A DNA stretch of 64,000 nt from Clostridium fermenticellae (GTDB lineage: Bacteria; Bacillota; Clostridia; Clostridiales; Clostridiaceae), in NCBI RefSeq assembly GCF_003600355.1, contig NZ_CP032416.1, positions 1,136,183-1,200,182 of the forward strand. The letters run 5' to 3'. Positions 47,845-55,620 of this stretch are shown one piece after another. A program made the translations under genes and the position numbers. How positions within the stretch are numbered: position 1 is the first letter of the stretch; every line of letters starts with the position of its first letter. The notes below the pieces were generated by a model. The model did no database searches, had not been told where the DNA came from, and saw only the letters and a program-made list of their open reading frames with translations.

Positions 47845-47875
47845 AAATACTATTAATATAAAATACTGTTAATAT
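47845..47875 (+). repeat. Direct repeat upstream of the acpP promoter
   Basis: AAATACTATTAATAT (47845-47859) and AAATACTGTTAATAT (47861-47875) differ at one base and are 16 bases apart. It may be a regulator site or simple AT drift. Confidence 0.4.
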
Positions 47876-47913
47876 TAAATATTTTAATATAATAATTTTA
47901 ATACTATTTTATA

Positions 47914-47942
47914 TTGACGGTGTAACCGTTATGTAATATTAT
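47914..47942 (+). promoter_or_regulatory. Sigma-A promoter of acpP
   Basis: TTGACG (47914-47919), 17-base spacer, TATTAT (47937-47942). A small palindrome ACGG-TGTAA-CCGT (47917-47929) overlaps the -35 and spacer and could be an operator. Confidence 0.6.
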
Positions 47943-47973
47943 TTATTTATAAAGCTTTTAGGAGGTGAAGACT

Positions 47974-48207
47974 GTGATATTTGAAAAGGTTAAAAGTATA
48001 ATAGCGGAACAGCTTGGTATTGATGAAGGAGAAATTACTATGGAATCATCATTTGTTGATGATTTAGGTGCTGATTCTTTAGATGTAGTTGAATTGATAA
48101 TGGCTCTGGAAACAGAGTTTAATTTGGAAATACCTGATGAGGATGCTGAAAAAGTAACTATTGTTGGGGATATAGTTGATTACATAAAAGCTCATACAGA
48201 AGAGTAA
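47974..48207 (+). CDS. acpP: Acyl carrier protein
   Basis: Carrier of growing fatty acids. The phosphopantetheine Ser is in [10 protein letters not shown]. Acidic, 77 residues with GTG 47974 as start, seven bases after AGGAGGTGA; GTG 47965 is part of that site. A strong terminator follows, so it is largely a single-gene transcript. Confidence 0.96.
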   Translation: MIFEKVKSIIAEQLGIDEGEITMESSFVDDLGADSLDVVELIMALETEFNLEIPDEDAEKVTIVGDIVDYIKAHTEE

Positions 48208-48209
48208 TT

Positions 48210-48245
48210 TTAAAGTCCCGTTTATGTACGGGACTTTAAGTTTTT
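48210..48245 (+). terminator. Terminator after acpP
   Basis: TTAAAGTCCCGT (48210-48221) pairs perfectly with ACGGGACTTTAA (48228-48239) around a 6-base loop, followed by TTTTT. Confidence 0.92.
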
Positions 48246-48252
48246 AAAATGT

Positions 48253-48299
48253 AGTTTATTCTTGAATATGTTAATATTTAGCAAATTGAAGAATAAACT
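48253..48299 (+). other. Stem-loop in the rnc leader
   Basis: AGTTTATTCTT (48253-48263) and AAGAATAAACT (48289-48299) form a perfect 11-bp stem with a 25-base loop, ending just before the AAAAAGGAG ribosome site of rnc. RNase III genes in other bacteria are self-limited by cleavage of a leader hairpin. Confidence 0.45.
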
Positions 48300-48318
48300 T
48301 CAAAAAGGAGTTTATTTA

Positions 48319-49023
48319 ATGAAGAGAGATACATATGTATTAGATGATTTGGAACTAAAATTAGGAGTAATATTTAGTGATAAAGATATATTAAAAACTG
48401 CTGTCACCCATAGTTCATATGCTAACGGGAATAAAAATATAAAATTTAATGAGAGGCTTGAGTTTTTAGGAGATGCTGTTTTGCAAATTTGTATATCGGA
48501 GTATTTGTTTTTAAATTATACAAATAAAGCAGAAGGTGAGCTTACAAGAAAAAGGGCACTTATAGTGTGTGAAAATTCGCTTTATGAAGTTGCTAAAAAT
48601 TTGGGCGTAGGCAAGTATATAAGAATGAGCAAAGGAGAAGAACTAACTGGTGGAAGAGAAAGAGTATCTATACTTGCGGATTGTATGGAAGCTATAATTG
48701 CTGCAATTTATATAGATAAAGGCATTGAACAGGCAAGAGTATTTGTTATGTCTAATTTTAAAAATATAATAGAGAAAGCAATGCTAAATAAGATAATTCT
48801 TGATTATAAAACAAAACTTCAAGAAATTGCCCAAAAAAATGGATATGTAGATATTGAATACAATCTATTAAAATATGACGGACCTCCTCATAGAAGAAAA
48901 TTTTATACACAAGTTTTAGTGAATGAAAAAATGCTTGGTAATGGAACTGGATATAGTAAAAAAGAAGCAGAACAAAATGCAGCAAGATGCGCACTTGATA
49001 ATATGGAGGAAGAAGATGAGTAA
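48319..49023 (+). CDS. rnc: Ribonuclease III
   Basis: Cleaves double-stranded RNA in rRNA and mRNA processing. The signature NERLEFLGDAVLQ carries catalytic acidic residues, DCMEAIIAAIY the second set; a dsRNA-binding domain (DYKTKLQEIAQKNG onwards) ends the protein. ATG 48319 after AAAAAGGAG gives 234 residues. The next gene overlaps it by 8 bases. Confidence 0.96.
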   Translation: MKRDTYVLDDLELKLGVIFSDKDILKTAVTHSSYANGNKNIKFNERLEFLGDAVLQICISEYLFLNYTNKAEGELTRKRALIVCENSLYEVAKNLGVGKYIRMSKGEELTGGRERVSILADCMEAIIAAIYIDKGIEQARVFVMSNFKNIIEKAMLNKIILDYKTKLQEIAQKNGYVDIEYNLLKYDGPPHRRKFYTQVLVNEKMLGNGTGYSKKEAEQNAARCALDNMEEEDE

Positions 49024-50113
49024 AGGTCATTATATAATACCGATTTTTGTTCCTCATGAAGGGTGTCCTCATAATTGTGTATTTTGCAATCAAAATACAA
49101 TTACAGCGAGTGCACAAAATGTACAAAATGTAGATGCAAAATTCACAAGAAATATTATAGAAGAGTACCTAAAGACTATGAATCATGATGAGTCTACTAT
49201 AGAGGTATCATTTTTTGGTGGTACTTTTACAGCAATAGATATTAATAAGCAGAATGAATTGCTTGAAGTGGCGAAGTATTATAAAGATGGAGGATATATA
49301 GATTATATACATCTTTCAACCAGACCAGATTATATTGATGATGATATACTCAAGAATCTAAAGAAGTATTCTGTTGATGTAATAGAACTTGGAGTTCAAT
49401 CTTTAGATGATGAAGTTCTTAAAAAATCCGGAAGGGGACATTCTGCTAAGGATGTGAGAATAGCTTCTGAACTTATAAGACAGTATGGATTTTGTCTGGG
49501 ACATCAGATGATGCTTGGACTTCCAGGAGATAGTTTTGAAAAGGATATTGAGAGTATCAAAATGTCTATAGCTATGAAACCAGACATATATAGGATATAT
49601 CCAGCTTTGGTTATAAAAGATACTCCCATGGAAAAAATGTATAATCAAAACATCTATAAGCCATATGAGTTGTATGAAGCTGTAAATATATGCAGGGTAT
49701 TATATATTATGCTTCTTGCAAGTAATATAAATGTCATAAGAATAGGACTTCAGCCAACAACAGAAATAAATGTTGGAGGTGAACTTATTGCAGGACCTTT
49801 TCATCCTGCCTTTAGAGAGCTGGTTGAGGGAAGGATATATAATGAGTGCTTATATAGTAAAATTGCAGCGAGTAATAGTGATGATGTTATTGTTTATATA
49901 AACAGCAGGGATATCTCAAAATTATATGCAGATAAAAAGAAATTTTTTAATGACACTATGAAACAAATAAAAACAAAAAATGTTAAGATTATACAGGATG
50001 ATTCTGTTATGCGTGGTAAATTGATTTTTAATATGGGAAAAGAGTGCAAAAAGGTGTCAATATATAAGTATATTATAAAAAAGTATAAAGAAGGAAATGA
50101 AAACATTTTATAG
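49016..50113 (+). CDS. Elp3-like radical SAM protein
   Basis: A 365-residue radical SAM enzyme of the Elongator/oxygen-independent-coproporphyrinogen-oxidase-like group. The cluster motif is CPHNCVFCNQ (C-x3-C-x2-C) near residue 17; FFGGTFTAI and TRPDYIDDD follow, as in Elp3. No acetyltransferase domain is present, so it cannot act as a full Elp3. The start ATG 49016 follows GGAGGA inside rnc. Clostridia keep this gene between rnc and spoVS/smc; a tRNA modification role is plausible but unproven. Confidence 0.82.
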   Translation: MSKGHYIIPIFVPHEGCPHNCVFCNQNTITASAQNVQNVDAKFTRNIIEEYLKTMNHDESTIEVSFFGGTFTAIDINKQNELLEVAKYYKDGGYIDYIHLSTRPDYIDDDILKNLKKYSVDVIELGVQSLDDEVLKKSGRGHSAKDVRIASELIRQYGFCLGHQMMLGLPGDSFEKDIESIKMSIAMKPDIYRIYPALVIKDTPMEKMYNQNIYKPYELYEAVNICRVLYIMLLASNINVIRIGLQPTTEINVGGELIAGPFHPAFRELVEGRIYNECLYSKIAASNSDDVIVYINSRDISKLYADKKKFFNDTMKQIKTKNVKIIQDDSVMRGKLIFNMGKECKKVSIYKYIIKKYKEGNENIL

Positions 50114-50160
50114 AAATATAACTATGAATATAACTAATATTTGTAGGGAGGAATTATTTC

Positions 50161-50421
50161 ATGGAAGTATTAAAAGTATCAGCTCAATCACAGCCAAAAT
50201 CTGTAGCAGGAGCATTAGCAGCAGTGCTTAGAGATAATATATCCGCAGAGGTTCAAGCAGTTGGAGCAGGAGCAGTTAATCAAGCTGTAAAAGCCATTGC
50301 AATTACAAGAGGGTTTGTAGCCCCAAATGGGATTGATTTAGTAGTAGTTCCGGCTTTTTCTGAAATAAGCATAGATGGGGAAGAGAGGACTGCCATAAAG
50401 TTTATCGTGGAACCAAGATAA
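50161..50421 (+). CDS. spoVS: Stage V sporulation protein S
   Basis: An 86-residue Alba-like protein that is needed for later sporulation in Bacillus. The sequence begins MEVLKVSAQSQPKSVAGAL and is nearly invariant in spore formers; KAIAITRGFVAPNGIDL is a second hallmark. The ATG follows GGGAGGAATT. It is monocistronic by the terminator behind it. I find no clear sigma-H promoter in the short upstream gap. Confidence 0.97.
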   Translation: MEVLKVSAQSQPKSVAGALAAVLRDNISAEVQAVGAGAVNQAVKAIAITRGFVAPNGIDLVVVPAFSEISIDGEERTAIKFIVEPR

Positions 50422-50436
50422 TTAAACTATTATAAA

Positions 50437-50468
50437 CCCTGTGTGTTGAATCGCAGGGCTTTTATTTT
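50437..50468 (+). terminator. Terminator after spoVS
   Basis: CCCTG (50437-50441) pairs with CAGGG (50454-50458), with two more pairs inside, and a T-rich tail follows. Confidence 0.75.
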
Positions 50469-50502
50469 ATAATTGATATTTTTATTTTTATAATATAAAC
50501 TA

Positions 50503-50534
50503 TATTATGTAGACTTGCAATCTTATTATGTAGA
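50503..50534 (+). repeat. Perfect 11-bp direct repeat, 21-base spacing, before smc
   Basis: TATTATGTAGA occurs at 50503-50513 and 50524-50534. The spacing equals two helical turns, which suits side-by-side protein binding. It lies just ahead of the 31-residue gene. Confidence 0.5.
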
Positions 50535-50549
50535 ATGGAGTGTTTAAAG

Positions 50550-50645
50550 TTGAAGAAGAAGCAAAGAGAGAAAATGACTAAATTTCTTATTGTTTTTGTA
50601 GTTATTATATTTTTAGTTAGCTTACTCCCAATGTTAGGTAGATAG
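50550..50645 (+). CDS. 31-residue single-helix membrane peptide upstream of smc
   Basis: MKKKQREKMTKFLIV opens a very basic N-terminus, followed by one hydrophobic helix (about residues 12-28) and a short LPMLGR end. The TTG start is 7-9 bases after GGAGTG (50537-50542); an ATG at 50535 would add five residues but overlaps the ribosome site. The stop is followed within 10 bases by the smc start. Its layout is like the Prli42/DUF4044 class of tiny membrane proteins, but I cannot claim homology. Confidence 0.55.
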   Translation: MKKKQREKMTKFLIVFVVIIFLVSLLPMLGR

Positions 50646-50655
50646 GAGTGACTTT

Positions 50656-53600
50656 ATGTTTTTAAAGTATATTGAAATACGTGGTTTTAAATCTTTTGCA
50701 GATAAAACCGAAATAACCCTAAAGAAGGGTGTTACAGGTATTGTCGGTCCAAATGGAAGTGGAAAAAGTAATATTGCAGATGCTGTAAGGTGGGTACTTG
50801 GTGAGCAGAGCATAAAAAACCTCCGAGGTGGTAAAATGGAAGATGTAATTTTTTCCGGAACTCAATTTAGGAGGGCTGTGGGATTAAGCCAGGTATCCCT
50901 TACTCTCGATAATGAAGATAAAAAGCTGCCAATTGGTTATACCGATGTGACTATAGCTAGGAGATTATATCGTTCAGGGGAAAGTGAATACTACATAAAT
51001 AATACCCGGTGCAGACTTAAAGATATTCAGCAGCTTTTTATGGATACCGGTATAGGTAAAGAAGGTTATTCTATAATAGGACAAGGCAAAATAGATGCAA
51101 TTTTAAGTGGTAAACCTGAAGATAGAAGAGGTCTTTTAGAGGAAGCAGCTGGAATAGTCAAATTTAGATGGAGAAAAGATGAAGCTCAGAAGAAATTAGA
51201 AAATACAGATGCAAATTTAATAAGAATAGATGATATTTTAAGAACATATAATGAAAGATTGGAACCATTGAGGCTGGAGAATGAAAAGGCTAAAAAATTT
51301 ATAGTTATATCAAAAGAACTTAAGGATAAGGAAGTAAATATAGTAATTCATTCCATTGAAGAAATACAAATTAAAATTGATGACCTTGATAAAAAATCAG
51401 ATAAGATAAGTTCTGATATAGATAAACTGAATTTGGATTATAAGAATGTTAATGACTATATAGTTAAGAATAATGCATTAATAGAAGAATTGAATCTTAA
51501 AGATGAGGACTATAAAAAGCAGTACTATGATAATAAATCAAGGAAACAAAATATAGAGGCAAATATAAACCTGCTTAATGAAAGATTAAAGAATGCAAAA
51601 ATTTCTATAGAAACTCATTCAAGCGAATTTAAGGATATTGAATTAAAAGTTAAGGGTTTAATTGAAAATAAGAATGATATTGATAAAATTTTGAGAAATT
51701 TAATTGAAAAACAAAATTTTCTTAAAGAAAATACGGATGTTTTTCAAAAGCGGATAGATAATTTAAGTGCATCCATATATGATAAAAGCGATCTAGTTAA
51801 AAATTTGAAGAATGACCAGATAGAGTACGTTACAACTGTATCAAATGTAAAAAATGATTTGACTATGATGAATAATAATATTAAGGAATTAAAAGAAAAG
51901 ATAAGCAATATGGAAAAGCAGTGCAGGGGGTATTCAAATTCTATGGACATGAATTTGAATACAAAAAGCATATTACAAAAAACCTTTTCTGATATGAAAA
52001 GTGAAATATCAGGTATTGATGATAAAATTCATCAGAATAAAAAGAGTATAGTTCAACTTAATAAGTCAGTTTTATCTTGTGAAAATGAACTGAGAGAAGT
52101 TAATACTAAAAAGGCAAAGTTAGAAGCTAATTATATTATGCTGAATAATCTTGAAAAACAACATGAGGGTTATTCAAAATCTGTTAAGATACTTATGAAT
52201 GATATAAATAAGGGAAAAGTAAATGTGGGTAAAGACGGATGTTTTGTATTGGGTGATGTTTTTAAGGTTAGAAAAAAATTTGAAATTGCGATAGAAATAG
52301 CTTTAGGTTTTACTATATCACAGATTATAACACTTAATGATAACATTGCGCGAAAACTTATAAAGTATTTAAAAGACAATAATATAGGGAGAGCAACTTT
52401 CCTGCCTTTAAATACAGTCAGAGGTAAAAAATTTACTGATATGAAGCATATAAGCAGCATGAATGGGTATATAGGAATAGCAAGTGATCTTATAGAATAT
52501 GATACTGTGTTTACTAATGCTATTGTACATATTCTTGGTAGGACAATTGTAGTAGATAATATGAATAATGCACTTAAGATAGCAAAACAGGGCAATTACT
52601 CCTTCAAGATTGTTACACTTGACGGTCAAGTTGTTAATCCAGGTGGTTCGCTTACAGGTGGAAGCCTTCAGCATAAAAGTATTAGTATAATAGGAAGAAA
52701 AAGGCAAATACATGAAACGAAATTTGAAATAGACAAGTATACTGAAAAAGTTGAAACTCTGGATAATAGTATAAGAATTCATAGATATGAAATTAAGAAG
52801 CTAGATGATCAAAATCTTAATTTTAAGGATGAAATTTACAATAAGAATTTGGAAGTGGCGAAGATAGATCAAAAAATAAGGACAATTGAGGATGAATACA
52901 AAAAACTTAATGAAAATATAAAAGTTTGTACAACTGAAATAGCTTCTTTAAATTTAAAATTAGAAGAAACAATTAATAACATAAAATTAAAAGAAACTGA
53001 ATTGCAGGTTATATCGAATAAACAAATGGAAAATAATAAACTTATAATTGAAACTGAAAATAAACTTGAAGATAGAAATAAGGAAATAAATGAGAATAGG
53101 GATAAGCTTACTGGTTTTAAAGTAGAAAAAGCTCAAATAGATGAAAGTGTTTTAAATAAAAGATCTGAACTCCAAAATATAAAGTTTAGTATAGATGAGA
53201 TGACCACAAAAAAAGTTAATTTAAAAGATGAAATAAAGAAACTTGAAGACGAGTTAGTAGATTATAAAAACAATATAAATAATAGTAGAAGTGAAATTTT
53301 AAAAATAGATGAGTATCTATCAGAACTTGATCATAAGAGCAGAGATATAAGTGTTGACTTAATACGTATAAAACAGGAGCTTGAAAAACATAATCAAGGT
53401 ATACATGATATTTCTATGGATAAATCAAAGCTAGAGAAGGAATTACATAAAATAGAGATACTTATAACAAGGTTTAATACCGAAAAAGATGGATTTTATA
53501 CTAAATTAAATCAGGAATTGGAAATTACTTTTGAAGAGGCATTAAAATTAAAAAAAAGTATACCAAATCTCGAATCATATAAAAGAGATATATTCAACTT

Positions 53601-54222
53601 AAAAAAGGAAATTTCAGAACTTGGTGTTGTGAATCTTGGATCAATAGAAGAGTATAAAACTTTAGTTGAAAAAGTTAATTTTATGACTTCTCAAAGAGAA
53701 GATCTTGTAAGTTCCAAAAGTGAACTTATAAGCCTTATAAATGAGATGACAGATAAGATGAGAGATTTATTTGCAAAGAATTTTGAAGAGCTTAGAAAGA
53801 ATTTTAATGAGATATTTAATCAGCTTTTTAAGGGTGGAAGTGCAGACTTGATTTTATCAGATGGAGATGAACTTACGGGAAATATAGAGATCAAAGCACA
53901 GCCTGCAGGTAAAAAGCTTCAAAATATTAATCTTATGTCAGGCGGAGAAAAGGGTTTGTCTGCTATAGCTCTTTTGTTTGCTATATTAAAGATGAAGCCA
54001 ACGCCGTTTTGCATATTAGATGAAATAGAAGCTGCACTTGATGATGCAAATGTAGTGAGATATGCTGATTTCTTAAAGAGATTTTCGAATGGCATACAGT
54101 TCATAGTTATAACACATAGAAAGGGAACTATGGAAGCTGCGGATGTGTTGTATGGTGTTACTATGGAGGAAAAAGGTATATCTAAAATAGTATCTGTGGA
54201 TTTGAAGGAAAAAGTCTCATAA
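50656..54222 (+). CDS. smc: Chromosome segregation ATPase SMC
   Basis: Ring-forming chromosome condensation ATPase. 1188 residues: N-terminal Walker A GPNGSGKSN (about 32-40), coiled coils, a hinge at about 510-640 (GCFVLGDVFKV to TGGSLQHKS), second coiled coil, and a C-terminal head with signature LMSGGEKGLSA and Walker B FCILDEIEAALDD. The length matches the family. The start follows AGGAGTGA just past the 31-residue gene. It heads the smc-ftsY-ylxM-ffh cluster. Confidence 0.97.
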   Translation: MFLKYIEIRGFKSFADKTEITLKKGVTGIVGPNGSGKSNIADAVRWVLGEQSIKNLRGGKMEDVIFSGTQFRRAVGLSQVSLTLDNEDKKLPIGYTDVTIARRLYRSGESEYYINNTRCRLKDIQQLFMDTGIGKEGYSIIGQGKIDAILSGKPEDRRGLLEEAAGIVKFRWRKDEAQKKLENTDANLIRIDDILRTYNERLEPLRLENEKAKKFIVISKELKDKEVNIVIHSIEEIQIKIDDLDKKSDKISSDIDKLNLDYKNVNDYIVKNNALIEELNLKDEDYKKQYYDNKSRKQNIEANINLLNERLKNAKISIETHSSEFKDIELKVKGLIENKNDIDKILRNLIEKQNFLKENTDVFQKRIDNLSASIYDKSDLVKNLKNDQIEYVTTVSNVKNDLTMMNNNIKELKEKISNMEKQCRGYSNSMDMNLNTKSILQKTFSDMKSEISGIDDKIHQNKKSIVQLNKSVLSCENELREVNTKKAKLEANYIMLNNLEKQHEGYSKSVKILMNDINKGKVNVGKDGCFVLGDVFKVRKKFEIAIEIALGFTISQIITLNDNIARKLIKYLKDNNIGRATFLPLNTVRGKKFTDMKHISSMNGYIGIASDLIEYDTVFTNAIVHILGRTIVVDNMNNALKIAKQGNYSFKIVTLDGQVVNPGGSLTGGSLQHKSISIIGRKRQIHETKFEIDKYTEKVETLDNSIRIHRYEIKKLDDQNLNFKDEIYNKNLEVAKIDQKIRTIEDEYKKLNENIKVCTTEIASLNLKLEETINNIKLKETELQVISNKQMENNKLIIETENKLEDRNKEINENRDKLTGFKVEKAQIDESVLNKRSELQNIKFSIDEMTTKKVNLKDEIKKLEDELVDYKNNINNSRSEILKIDEYLSELDHKSRDISVDLIRIKQELEKHNQGIHDISMDKSKLEKELHKIEILITRFNTEKDGFYTKLNQELEITFEEALKLKKSIPNLESYKRDIFNLKKEISELGVVNLGSIEEYKTLVEKVNFMTSQREDLVSSKSELISLINEMTDKMRDLFAKNFEELRKNFNEIFNQLFKGGSADLILSDGDELTGNIEIKAQPAGKKLQNINLMSGGEKGLSAIALLFAILKMKPTPFCILDEIEAALDDANVVRYADFLKRFSNGIQFIVITHRKGTMEAADVLYGVTMEEKGISKIVSVDLKEKVS

Positions 54223-54247
54223 TTTTATAAACGTGGAGGAATAAGTA

Positions 54248-55159
54248 ATGTTTAGTAATTTTTTTGATAAATTAAAAAACGGTTTGAGTAAAACGAAAAA
54301 TAATTTAACAGAGAGGGTAACTGATATCCTAGCCGGAGCAATGACCATAGACGATGAACTTTATGAAAGTCTAGAAGAAATATTGATAACAGCTGACATA
54401 GGAGTAGAAACCACTATGGAGATAATAGATAAGTTAAGAGAGAAAATAAGAGAAAAGAAGATAAAAGATCCTACTTTAGTGAATTCTTGCCTTAAAGAGG
54501 TTGTTGCAGATATGATGGGAAATGAAATATCTTCAATAGAGCCTGAAATGCTTCCAGAAGTGATAATGGTAATAGGTGTGAATGGAGTTGGAAAAACAAC
54601 TTCCATAGGCAAGATGGCTTCAAAACTTAAAAATAATGGTCATAAAGTAATTGTGGCTGCTGCAGATACTTTTAGAGCTGCAGCTATAGACCAACTTGAG
54701 GTCTGGAGTAATAGGTCTGGAGTTGATCTTATAAAGCATAAGGAGGGATCAGATCCAGCAGCTGTTGTTTTTGATGCAATACAAGCAGCAAAGGCAAGAA
54801 AATCCGATATACTAATATGTGATACGGCCGGGAGACTTCATAATAAAAAGAATTTAATGGATGAACTTGGGAAAATAAATAGGGTGCTTGACAGAGAATT
54901 CAGTGAAGCTAAAAAGCAAATATTGTTGGTTTTGGATGCTACTACAGGTCAGAATGCAGTGAATCAAGCAAAACAGTTTTCGGAGGTATGTCCTATAGAT
55001 GGGATAATACTAACCAAATTGGATGGAACGGCTAAAGGTGGTATTGTAATATCGATAAAAAACACTTTAAATATTCCTGTCAAACTTATAGGAGTTGGAG
55101 AAGGGATAGATGACCTTCAAGAATTTAATGCAAAGGAATTTGCTGAGGCACTTTTTTAA
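54248..55159 (+). CDS. ftsY: SRP receptor GTPase FtsY
   Basis: Docks ribosome-SRP complexes at the membrane. NG domain with GVNGVGKTT (G1), ADTFRAAA, DTAGRLHNKKNLM (G3) and TKLDGTAKGG (G4-G5). 303 residues; the long acidic N-terminal domain of enteric FtsY is missing, as usual in Firmicutes. It is 25 bases after smc. Confidence 0.97.
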   Translation: MFSNFFDKLKNGLSKTKNNLTERVTDILAGAMTIDDELYESLEEILITADIGVETTMEIIDKLREKIREKKIKDPTLVNSCLKEVVADMMGNEISSIEPEMLPEVIMVIGVNGVGKTTSIGKMASKLKNNGHKVIVAAADTFRAAAIDQLEVWSNRSGVDLIKHKEGSDPAAVVFDAIQAAKARKSDILICDTAGRLHNKKNLMDELGKINRVLDREFSEAKKQILLVLDATTGQNAVNQAKQFSEVCPIDGIILTKLDGTAKGGIVISIKNTLNIPVKLIGVGEGIDDLQEFNAKEFAEALF

Positions 55160-55161
55160 AA

Positions 55162-55203
55162 TTTTTAGATGTGTTAAGTAAAGCTACTTGACACATCTAA
55201 AAA
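55162..55203. repeat. 19-bp hairpin between ftsY and ylxM
   Basis: Bases 55162-55180 pair with 55185-55203 (one wobble, 4-base loop). The T-rich arm comes first and the A-rich arm last, so no U tail follows on the plus strand. It is therefore not a standard terminator despite its stability; it may be an RNA processing or stability element. Confidence 0.7.
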
Positions 55204-55240
55204 TGTTTGTTATTATGTAATTCGTAAGTAAAGGAGAGAT

Positions 55241-55249
55241 ATGCAGTAG
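55241..55249 (+). other. Two-codon minicistron upstream of ylxM
   Basis: The strong ribosome site AAAGGAGAG precedes ATG CAG TAG. This ATG is in frame with the ylxM start 27 bases downstream, so the TAG either ends a two-residue leader peptide or, if suppressed, would extend YlxM by nine residues. Confidence 0.45.
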
Positions 55250-55267
55250 AAGTATTGCAGATGCTTA

Positions 55268-55609
55268 ATGGAAGATAGAGTTAGAGTATCTATATTAATG
55301 GATATTTATGGAAAGCTTTTAACAGAAAAACAAAGAAACGTAATGGATTTATATTATAATGATGATTTGTCATTATCAGAAATATCTGAGTTGACCTTTA
55401 CAAGTAGGCAGGCAGTTTATGATATAATAAAAAGATGTAATAAACTTTTGGATGGATATGAGGATAAAATTGCTCTTATGGATAGAATTTTTAAAATGAG
55501 AGATGCTAAAAAATCTATACTTGGTGAATTAAATAAAGTTAAATGTGCAGATAAAGATAGCAAATTGATACTTAAGAATATAAAAAAATCTATAATAGAT
55601 AATTTTTAG
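55268..55609 (+). CDS. ylxM: YlxM-family SRP-associated helix-turn-helix protein
   Basis: A 113-residue DNA-binding-like protein of the sigma-70 region 4 type (LTEKQRNVMDLYYNDDLSLS, then the helix-turn-helix with SRQAVYDII). The YlxM/P13 family regulates or assists SRP; in Bacillus and clostridia the gene is next to ffh. The ATG at 55268 gives the family length but has no good ribosome site; the nearest strong one serves the ATG CAG TAG minicistron upstream. ffh starts 11 bases after its stop. Confidence 0.9.
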   Translation: MEDRVRVSILMDIYGKLLTEKQRNVMDLYYNDDLSLSEISELTFTSRQAVYDIIKRCNKLLDGYEDKIALMDRIFKMRDAKKSILGELNKVKCADKDSKLILKNIKKSIIDNF

Positions 55610-55620
55610 GAGGAAATGGC

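Noticed and set aside
47840-47935. AT-rich stretch that might be an origin or curved DNA
   Set aside because: No DnaA boxes or origin genes are near; a direct repeat and the acpP promoter explain most of it.
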